A stretch of DNA of 11,632 bases, taken from the NCBI RefSeq assembly GCF_047607725.1, contig NZ_JBLKSS010000097.1:1-11632 (forward strand), in the 5' to 3' direction. Shown here one piece after another: positions 6,246 to 11,632 of this stretch. The translations under genes were made by a program, and so were the position numbers. The notes under the pieces are model-generated. The model saw only the letters and a program-made list of their open reading frames with translations. It had not been told where the DNA came from and did not search any database. Every line of letters starts with the position of its first letter. Position 1 is the first letter of the stretch. This DNA comes from JBLKSS01 sp047607725 (lineage in GTDB: Bacteria > Pseudomonadota > Gammaproteobacteria > Enterobacterales > Enterobacteriaceae).

Positions 6246-8362
6246 GTGCTGACATCCGCCCCCGGCTTGCGTCAGTGGGTATTTAACAGCCGCTGGCGTG
6301 ATACCCTGAAAATTATCATCGCCCTTAGCGGGGCGGCTGGTGGCTGGGTTCGCCCACGTTGACGATTCCGTTGACCTTAGGCGTCGCCGCCGCGCTGGCG
6401 AGTCTGGATGACCGGCTCACCGGCCGTTTGCGCAATTTGCTGATAACGCTGGTAAGCTTTTTCATCGCCGCCGTTTCCATTGAGCTGCTATTTCCCTATC
6501 CGTGGCTGTTCGCCCTCGGCCTTGCCTGTTCAACCTGCGGTTTTATCTTGCTGGGCGCCCTTGGGCAGCGCTATGCCACCATCGCTTTTGGCGCTCTGCT
6601 GATTGCCGTGTATACCATGTTGGGCACCGCGATGTACCAAAGCTGGTATCTGCAGCTGCTGCTGCTGCTGGCAGGCGCTATTTGGTACAATGCGCTCACC
6701 CTGCTTGGCCACCTGATGTTTCCCATAAGCCCTTTGCAGGACGACCTGGCGAGCTGCTATCGGTCTCTGGCCCACTACCTCTCCGCCAAGGCCGGCTGTT
6801 TCGATCCCGACAGCGAGGAAAGCGACGATAGCATCCTGATAACGGTGGCGATGGCCAACGGCCAACTGGTGGAGGCGCTTAACCAAGTGAAGGCCACCTT
6901 GCTGACGCGCTTGCGCGGGGATCGCGGCCAGCGCAGCACCCGCCGCAGCCTGCATTACTATTTCGTCGCCCAGGATATCCATGAATGGGCCAGCTCAGCG
7001 CATGCGCGTTATCAGCAACTCCGCGAAGAGCTGCGTTTCAGCGATGTGCTGTTCCGTTTCCAGCGCCCGTTGGAAATGCAGACCCGCGCCTGCGAAAAAC
7101 TTTCGCAATCCATTCTGCTGCGCCGTCGTTATCAGCACGATCCACGTTTCGAGCGCCTTTTTAGCCATTTTGACGGCGCCATCGCCCGCGCCGGTGCGGG
7201 GGCGCCCCTCGGCGCGCTGCATCCTTTGCTGAGCAACCTGCGCTCAATTGATGCCCAATTGGCCACCATTGAATCCGAGCAGGCCATCGCTCGGATGCCC
7301 ACCGAGGATAACAGCCTGTCCGACGATAAACTTACCGGCTGGCTGGATATCCGCACCCGTCTGCGGCTGAATCTGACGCCGGAATCCGCCCTGTTCCGCC
7401 ATGCGGTGCGTATGTCGCTGGTGTTGTGCGCCGGCTACGCTTTTATCCGTTTAAGCGGCATGCATTATGGCTATTGGATAATGCTGACCAGCCTGTTCGT
7501 CTGCCAGCCAAACTATCAGGCAACGCGACGGCGGCTGGCGCTGCGTATTATCGGCACCGTCGCCGGGGTATTGATTGGCCTGCCGGTGCTGTATTTTGTA
7601 CCGTCTACCGAAGGTCAGCTGGTGCTTATTGTGTTGAGCGGCACGCTGTTTTTTGCCTTTCGCAATAGCCAATATGCCCAGGCCACCCTGTTTATCACCC
7701 TGCTGGTGATGCTCTGCTTCAACCTGGTCGGCCAGGGCTTTGAGGTCGCGCTACCGCGCCTGTTCGATACCCTAGTGGGCTGCGCCATCGCCTGGGCGGT
7801 GGTAAGTTTTATCTGGCCCGACTGGCGCTTTCGGCACCTGCCCGCCGTGGTGGAAAAAAGCTTGACCGCCAACTGCCGCTACCTGGATGCCATTTTGGTG
7901 CAATACCATCAAGGCAAAGATAACCGCCTCGACTATCGCGTGGCGCGCAGAGATGCTCACAACCGCGATGCGGAACTGGCGTCGGTAGTGTCGAATATGT
8001 CCGCCGAACGGCGCGCGGGCGGGGAGCTAATGGATCACGCCTTCCGCCTGCTGTGTCTGAGTCATACCTTTCTCAGTTATATTTCCACCCTCGGTGCTCA
8101 CCGGGGGCTTATCGGCAACCCGGCGGTGCTGAACATCCTTAATGACGCTACCTGTTACGTAGATGATGCCCTGCATCATCAGAACGGCGATGCTTTTCAG
8201 GCGCGTCTCAGCCAGGAGCACGAAAACCTGCTGGCGCGTATCGCACGGCTGGAGCTGGAGCCGGGCGCCCGGGAACAGCTGGTGATGCAGCAGGTCGGCC
8301 TGTTGCTGGCGCTGCTCCCTGAATTGACCGGCCGCAGCCGATTGATAGCGCAGCAGAGTTAG
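6246..8362 (+). pseudogene. yccS: yccS, FUSC-family inner-membrane protein, frameshifted near the start
   Basis: YccS is a ~720-residue inner-membrane protein of the FUSC/aromatic-acid-exporter type, with two transmembrane blocks separated by a large soluble domain; its substrate is not known. A GTG at 6246 behind GAGAGGACAGGAC starts a frame with the family-like N-terminus (FNSRWRDTLKIIIALSGAA), which reaches a TGA at 6360-6362. Near 6333-6340 the frame must change to give WWLGSPTLTIPLTLG; relative to E. coli three residues and one base are missing, so the net loss is one or ten bases. From 6359 the frame is open for 667 codons: membrane block (about residues 1-125), soluble helical part with LHYYFVAQDIHE, second membrane block with HYGYWIMLTSLFVCQPNYQA, then ANCRYLDAIL and SVVSNMS. 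A TTG start at 6359 could give a protein lacking the first ~40 residues. It lies 18 bp after yccF, as an operon. Confidence 0.85.
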
Positions 8363-8380
8363 CCTCCGCCCGAAGTGACA

Positions 8381-8980
8381 TCAGGTATGGCGGCGATGCC
8401 ACTCCATCAGTTCGTTACGCAAACACGGGGGCAGCGCCGCCAAATGCCGCCCCGCCAATGCCCCTTCCAGGGCCAATAGGACCTTGACGCTCAAATCCCG
8501 TTTGATGTTACGCAATTTCAGATAACTTGCTTTGGCGCCATGATTGCGCAGCGCATCCACATTTTGGATACCGGCTTTCCATAAAAGCCGCTCAATGCCC
8601 TGACCGATGTTGGGCAGGTCTTTCAGGCGCGGGTGAGCTGCCCGCGCCTGCCGTTCGCGGCGCGCCTCCTCCAGCGCTTGTCTCCCGAGTACTATCAGCG
8701 TTGCCGGCGCATCCCACAGCGTCTCCGGTAGATGATAATAGTTCAGCGTGACAGGGATGCAGCGCTTGGTGTAGATGAGTTTGCGCATCCCCAGTTCTCT
8801 ATAGCGGTCTTCGTTGCCGCGAATACCGCGCAGCCAGCACTCTCCCTCAAGGATCAGCGCGAACATCACCCCTTCTGCCGCCACGCTGTAGCCCCAGAAT
8901 TGAGAACGGGTCGTTATCTCCCCTAATGGAGAAAACAGCGTTTTTGCCTGTTGAATACGTAACTTATAGTTAGCGGTCAT
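8381..8980 (-). CDS. sxy: DNA-transformation/competence regulator TfoX (Sxy)
   Basis: Sxy/TfoX acts with CRP at CRP-S promoters of DNA-uptake and type IV pilus genes. The product has 199 residues (209 in E. coli) and both family domains: the N-terminal TfoX domain (about 10-105), with FSPLGEITTRSQFWGYSV and the marker VTLNYY, and the C-terminal helix-hairpin-helix-like domain (about 118-185), with RLKDLPNIGQGIERLLWKAG and LRNHGAKASYLKLR. The frame has no break. GGAG seven bases before the ATG supports the start at 8980. It is convergent with yccS (18 bp between stops) and divergent from sulA, the usual enterobacterial arrangement. E. coli sxy is controlled by its folded leader, and here too the leader carries a palindrome. 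Similarity to E. coli is moderate. Retention of an open sxy in a decaying genome does not by itself show that competence works. Confidence 0.9.
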   Translation of the reverse strand: MTANYKLRIQQAKTLFSPLGEITTRSQFWGYSVAAEGVMFALILEGECWLRGIRGNEDRYRELGMRKLIYTKRCIPVTLNYYHLPETLWDAPATLIVLGRQALEEARRERQARAAHPRLKDLPNIGQGIERLLWKAGIQNVDALRNHGAKASYLKLRNIKRDLSVKVLLALEGALAGRHLAALPPCLRNELMEWHRRHT

Positions 8981-9010
8981 GCGTTTCTCCTGTCATTCCT
9001 TTAATTGCGT

Positions 9011-9024
9011 GGCGGGATCCCGCC
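9011..9024. repeat. 14-bp perfect palindrome in the sxy leader
   Basis: GGCGGGATCCCGCC lies 30-43 bases upstream of the sxy start on the minus strand. In RNA it would need a loop taken from its centre, so a hairpin would be short; as DNA it is a symmetric dyad. A role in sxy control is speculative. Confidence 0.4.
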
Positions 9025-9114
9025 ACTGCTGCGTCACGTCCCGCAGGCTATCAACTTAATTCGCGCTACTTAAATACCTATTCACGGATCCGCGATGCCG
9101 ATTGAATTTTTTGG

Positions 9115-9157
9115 TTGATTTTACCGCGCATCCAGGATACTGTGTTTTTATACAGTA
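9115..9157 (+). promoter_or_regulatory. sulA SOS promoter with LexA box
   Basis: The LexA box is TACTGTGTTTTTATACAGTA (9138-9157), with the perfect CTGT-N8-ACAG core. A TTGATT -35 (9115-9120) and TACTGT in -10 position, 17 bp apart, give the same arrangement I recall for the E. coli sulA promoter, in which LexA covers the -10 region. Damage-induced transcription should therefore still work even though the following start codon appears lost. Confidence 0.9.
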
Positions 9158-9245
9158 ACACAGGGGCAGACATCCAATCCAAACTCATCCTTTTGCCACA
9201 CCCGTTACCGGCGCACGCCGCCGCCGAGCCGCCCAGCCTGAGGGT

Positions 9246-9683
9246 GTGAACGCGCCTTTGGCGCTGAGGGGAATCAGCGAAGTGGTTTATATCGAAGATC
9301 AGCCGGTGGTCGGACATATTCTGCTGCCGCTGCTGCGCCAGCTGGGTTTGCAATCCCGGTGGCTGCTGTGGCTGACATCGTCACGGCGGCTGAGCCGTCC
9401 CTGGCTCGCCCAGTCGGGCCTGCCGCTGCAAAAGGTGGTACAGCTGCGTCAGCCGTCAGCGTTCGATACCGTCGCGGCAATGGAAAAAGCCTTGCTCACC
9501 GGCAATTTCAGCGTCATTCTGGGGTGGTTTCCCGCTGAGCTGTCGGAAACGGATAAGCGTTGTTTGCAGAATGCCGCCCAGCAAGGCGGAACTTTCGGTT
9601 TCATCATGTATCCGCAAAATGGCTCGAATCGTCCTTCTGGACAGTTTTCAGGGTTAAAAATTTACTCAACTTTGTATCATTAA
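9246..9683 (+). CDS. sulA: SOS cell-division inhibitor SulA, start codon apparently lost
   Basis: SulA binds FtsZ and blocks septation during the SOS response; Lon degrades it, recognising its C-terminal end. The frame encodes EVVYIEDQPVVGHILLPLLR, LGLQSRWLLWLT and SGLPLQKVVQL, all matching SulA, and ends SGLKIYSTLYH, keeping the C-terminal LYH. The listed start (GTG 9246) gives only 145 residues and has no properly spaced ribosome site. The same frame is open upstream, and codon ATC at 9177-9179, ten bases after AGGGG, would give 168 residues (169 in E. coli). I infer that the original ATG became ATC. If so, translation is absent or weak from an internal start, and SOS division arrest may be lost. 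The FtsZ-contacting middle part looks intact. Confidence 0.8.
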   Translation: MNAPLALRGISEVVYIEDQPVVGHILLPLLRQLGLQSRWLLWLTSSRRLSRPWLAQSGLPLQKVVQLRQPSAFDTVAAMEKALLTGNFSVILGWFPAELSETDKRCLQNAAQQGGTFGFIMYPQNGSNRPSGQFSGLKIYSTLYH

Positions 9684-9693
9684 GTAAAATTAG

Positions 9694-9732
9694 GATTATT
9701 CTCAGGTCGACTGCCCGTCGACCCGAATGATC
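9694..9732. terminator. Strong hairpin after sulA without T-tract
   Basis: GGTCGAC (9705-9711) and GTCGACC (9717-9723) form a 7-bp stem with a 5-base loop, and GATTATTC (9694-9701) pairs outside with GAATGATC (9725-9732), one pair being G-T. It starts 10 bp after the sulA stop. No run of T follows on the plus strand, so it is more likely a 3' stabilising stem or a weak terminator than a standard intrinsic terminator. Confidence 0.45.
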
Positions 9733-9872
9733 GCCTCCCAAACGGGGGGAATCCAAGTAGATATGCGGCTTCGCGACCATTTTTTTTCCTCGCCGCCGCG
9801 TTTTTTGGCCCTTTTTCCCCCTCGTCGTTGCCCTGAAACGCTGTTTTTTATTAGTGGCTTACTACATCTTAC

Positions 9873-9900
9873 TTGTAAGTTTCCTACTTCGTTGTAGACT
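9873..9900 (+). promoter_or_regulatory. ompA promoter
   Basis: TTGTAA (9873-9878), 16 bp and TAGACT (9895-9900) sit in a block (cttgtaagttt...cgttgtagacttta) that closely resembles the E. coli ompA promoter. A start about 7 bp downstream gives a leader of nearly 130 bases, like the long, message-stabilising leader of E. coli ompA. Confidence 0.75.
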
Positions 9901-10011
9901 TTAATTCGCCGGGGTTGCTCTATAACGCTATTTTAATGGCGATGCACAGAGTCTGAGCACGAACGCCGGCAATGGATTTCTAAAATTAGCTTTAAAAGCT
10001 CATTGCCTATT

Positions 10012-10034
10012 TGGATGATAACGAGGCGTAAACA
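10012..10034 (+). promoter_or_regulatory. ompA ribosome-binding region, likely small-RNA target
   Basis: TTGGATGATAACGAGGCG just before the ATG is identical to the E. coli ompA translation-start region, with GAGG eight bases from the start. In E. coli the sRNA MicA pairs here to repress ompA under envelope stress. Conservation of this block in an otherwise diverged leader suggests the same control; no micA gene lies in the window. Confidence 0.65.
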
Positions 10035-11099
10035 ATGAAAAAGACAGCTATCGCACTTGCAGTGGCGCTGGCAGGTTTCGCAACCGTAGCGCAAGCCGCT
10101 CCGAAAGATGACACCTGGTACACTGGCGGCAAACTGGGCTGGTCCCAGTACCACGACACCGGTTTCTACGGTAACGGTTTCGACAACCGCATCGGCAACG
10201 GTCCTACCCGTGATGACCAGTTAGGCGCGGGTGCTTTCGTCGGCTATCAGGCGAACCAGTACCTTGGTTTCGAGCTGGGCTACGACTGGCTGGGCCGTAT
10301 GGCGTACAAAGGCAGCGTGAACAACGGTGCTTTCAAAGCGCAGGGCATTTCCCTGGCCGCCAAGCTGAGCTACCCGCTGACCGACGACCTGGACATCTAC
10401 ACCCGTCTGGGCGGCATGGTATGGCGTGCTGATTCCAAAGGTGCTTACAACAACGGCAATGCAGGCCGCGTAAGTGACCACGATACCGGCGTTTCCCCGC
10501 TGGCCGCTGTGGGTCTGGAATATGCATGGACCAAAAACTGGGCTACCCGTCTGGACTACCAGTGGGTTAACAACATCGGTGATGCCGGTACCATCGGTAC
10601 CCGTCCTGATAACTCTATGCTGAGCGTTGGCGTGTCCTACCGCTTTGGCCAGGACGAAGTGGCTGCCCCGGCTCCGGCTCCGGTTGTTCAGACCAAGCGC
10701 TTCACCCTGAAGTCTGACGTGCTGTTCAACTTCGACAAAGCCACGCTGAAACCGGAAGGTCAGCAAGCGCTGGATCAGCTGTACTCCCAGCTGAGCTCGA
10801 TGGATCCGAAAGACGGCTCCGTTATCGTTCTGGGCTACACCGACCGTATCGGTTCCGACGCCTACAACCAGAAACTGTCTCAGGCGCGCGCGCAGAGCGT
10901 CGTAAGCTACCTGGTTTCCAAAGGTATCCCTTCCGACAAGATTTCCGCACGCGGTATGGGTAAATCCAACCCGGTTACTGGCAACACCTGTAACAGCGTG
11001 AAAGGCCGTGCCGTAGTCATCAGCTGCCTGGCCCCGGATCGTCGCGTAGAGATCGAAGTGAAAGGCATCAAAGACGTGGTAACCCAGCNGCAGGCTTAA
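10035..11099 (+). CDS. ompA: Outer membrane protein A, OmpA
   Basis: OmpA is an abundant eight-stranded outer-membrane barrel whose periplasmic C-terminal domain binds peptidoglycan. The product has 354 residues (346 in E. coli). Residues 1-21 are a signal peptide ending AQA; the mature protein starts APKDDTWYTGG. The barrel runs to SVGVSYRFGQ, then comes a short Pro-Ala hinge (APAPAPVV), shorter than in E. coli. The OmpA-like domain follows, with LKSDVLFNFDKATLKPEG, GYTDRIGSDAYNQKLS and the two cysteines of GNTCN and VISCLAPDRR. Extracellular loops 1 (FYGNGFDNRIGNGPTRDD) and 3 (DSKGAYNNGNAGRVSDHD) are longer than in E. coli K-12. One unresolved base (n at 11089) makes one of the last codons CNG, where Pro is expected. 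The promoter, start region and terminator are all conserved. Confidence 0.98.
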   Translation: MKKTAIALAVALAGFATVAQAAPKDDTWYTGGKLGWSQYHDTGFYGNGFDNRIGNGPTRDDQLGAGAFVGYQANQYLGFELGYDWLGRMAYKGSVNNGAFKAQGISLAAKLSYPLTDDLDIYTRLGGMVWRADSKGAYNNGNAGRVSDHDTGVSPLAAVGLEYAWTKNWATRLDYQWVNNIGDAGTIGTRPDNSMLSVGVSYRFGQDEVAAPAPAPVVQTKRFTLKSDVLFNFDKATLKPEGQQALDQLYSQLSSMDPKDGSVIVLGYTDRIGSDAYNQKLSQARAQSVVSYLVSKGIPSDKISARGMGKSNPVTGNTCNSVKGRAVVISCLAPDRRVEIEVKGIKDVVTQXQA

Positions 11100-11115
11100 G
11101 TTATCATGACGCTAT

Positions 11116-11139
11116 AAACCCCGCTTCGGCGGGGTTTTT
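11116..11139 (+). terminator. Intrinsic terminator of ompA
   Basis: ACCCCGC (11118-11124), loop TTCG (11125-11128) and GCGGGGT (11129-11135) form a stable stem closed by a UUCG tetraloop and followed by TTTTT. It begins about 17 bp after the ompA stop. Confidence 0.93.
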
Positions 11140-11423
11140 CATTTCAGGTTAACCCCCTTTGCATCGGCTGCGCAGACGCAGATTATTGCCCGTCAATGTT
11201 TTGCGGCTAAATTACGGCGGCGACGCGTAACCCGCATCTGGCACCCATCGGGCCGCTAACGTTTTCAATTCCCTCTAGAAGACCTCCCCTATGTGCTATC
11301 TTGGTTCATTACAGTCAATAGCACGCGTATCATCATTGCTAACGTCGTCGCCGTGTAGGGCCGCCGCTGCGTTTTCCGAATTTATTGACATGCCGCCGCT
11401 GGTCTGTGCCTCTCCAACTACAG
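11140..11423. other. Gene-free stretch between ompA and the IS21-type end
   Basis: In E. coli the next gene would be matP, convergent with ompA; no MatP-like sequence is visible on the minus strand here. The frame at 11291-11542 runs into the IS repeats and has no ribosome site or recognisable sequence. The outer end of the IS lies somewhere near 11390-11424; TGTGCCTC at 11405 is a possible TG-starting terminus. Confidence 0.45.
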
Positions 11424-11513
11424 ATTCCGACGTATCCGATCATCTGTTCCGGCGACATCCGATCAGTTATTCCGATATTTTCCGATCACCCATTTCAGTG
11501 ATATTCGATCACG
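11424..11513. repeat. Four 23-bp-spaced terminal repeats of the IS21-type element
   Basis: The heptamer CCGATCA occurs at 11436-11442, 11459-11465 and 11482-11488, and as TCGATCA at 11505-11511, each exactly 23 bp from the next. The wider unit resembles TTCCGAyrtATCCGATCA, with the copy nearest istB most degenerate. The position next to istB supports transposase-binding repeats and not a CRISPR array. Confidence 0.8.
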
Positions 11514-11538
11514 TGTTCGCTCATCTTCTGACTCAGTT

Positions 11539-11632
11539 TTAGTCTATTTTTCCTGTGCTGGCTACTCCTTGCTCTTTGCGTAGTGATTCGCCTTTAAGTT
11601 CCAGTCGATAGCTGGGGTGTACTAGCCGATCG
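11539..11632 (-). CDS. istB: IS21-family helper ATPase IstB, C-terminal fragment (partial at window edge)
   Basis: On the minus strand the frame is open from the window edge to TAA at 11539-11541 and gives about 30 residues: DRLVHPSYRLELKGESLRKE followed by a short tail ending GKID. The stretch RLVH-[SA]YR-ELKGES-RK is the typical C-terminal signature of IstB, the AAA+ ATPase that helps the IstA transposase choose its target. The AAA+ motifs themselves lie outside the window. No lesion is visible in this part. Confidence 0.85.
   Translation of the reverse strand, partial: DRLVHPSYRLELKGESLRKEQGVASTGKID

Larger units (their letters stand above)
11405..11632 (-). mobile_element. IS21-family element, istB-side end (partial)
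   Basis: The IstB C-terminus is followed, on its 3' side, by four 23-bp-spaced repeats. Multiple internal repeats at the termini are typical of IS21-family elements, where IstA binds them. The element continues past the window edge. The exact outer boundary is uncertain; 11405 is a guess from a TG terminus. Confidence 0.6.

Noticed and set aside
5963..6286. 107-codon plus-strand frame
   Set aside because: Out of frame with both conserved parts of yccF; no homology or ribosome site.
6530..6982. 150-codon minus-strand frame
   Set aside because: Antisense shadow of yccS, low-complexity Gln/Ala-rich, no start signal.
10221..10766. 181-codon minus-strand frame
   Set aside because: Shadow of the strongly codon-biased ompA gene; such long antisense frames are common over highly expressed genes.
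11424..11513. CRISPR array
   Set aside because: Repeats are short, degenerate and contiguous without unique spacers, and they sit at an IS21-type terminus next to istB.
11291..11542. 83-codon plus-strand frame
   Set aside because: Runs through the IS21 terminal repeats into the complement of istB; no ribosome site and no recognisable protein.

Overview
The window looks like a chromosomal segment from an insect-associated enterobacterium of the Sodalis type (S. glossinidius or a close relative such as a grain-weevil symbiont). The reasons are: gene order yccU-yccT-mgsA-helD-yccF-yccS-tfoX-sulA-ompA, which is the E. coli/Enterobacterales order read in the opposite direction; high similarity of MgsA and OmpA to enterobacterial orthologues; an unusually high share of freshly broken genes; and insertion-sequence remnants at both ends. 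The genus call is inference from this pattern and not a database result.

Layout. Positions 1-207 are the 3' end of an IS66-family element (TnpC C-terminus plus terminal repeat), inserted into an unrecognised small membrane-protein gene on the minus strand (to 627). Positions 670-1318 are AT-rich and hold no gene that I can support. At 1319 a well-placed ribosome site and ATG open a reading frame that is cut off after ten codons by a 337-bp element (1348-1684) with 50-bp terminal inverted repeats, beginning GTAAGCG and ending CGCTTAC like IS66-family ends. It carries no transposase and looks like a miniature non-autonomous element. The conserved block follows: yccU (-), yccT (+, broken), mgsA (+, intact), helD (-, one in-frame stop), yccF (+, broken), yccS (+, frameshifted near its start), tfoX/sxy (-, intact), sulA (+, SOS box intact but start codon apparently lost) and ompA (+, intact, one ambiguous base). 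The right edge is the end of an IS21-family element: four 23-bp-spaced terminal repeats and the C-terminus of IstB (-).

Function. The genes are not one pathway. MgsA diverts dihydroxyacetone phosphate to methylglyoxal; HelD is an SF1 helicase; YccF/YccS are inner-membrane proteins; Sxy/TfoX is the CRP co-activator for competence genes; SulA is the SOS division inhibitor; OmpA is the main outer-membrane porin-like protein. Five of the nine conserved genes carry a likely inactivating or start-altering lesion (yccT, helD, yccF, yccS, sulA), whereas mgsA, yccU, tfoX and ompA are open. Most lesions are single events (one-base, ten-base or nonsense changes), so decay is recent, as expected of a symbiont that became host-restricted not long ago. 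I see no clear evidence of an undescribed multi-gene system; the most unusual items are the 337-bp miniature element, the possible translational restart inside helD, the sulA start loss behind a perfect LexA box, and the enlarged OmpA loops.
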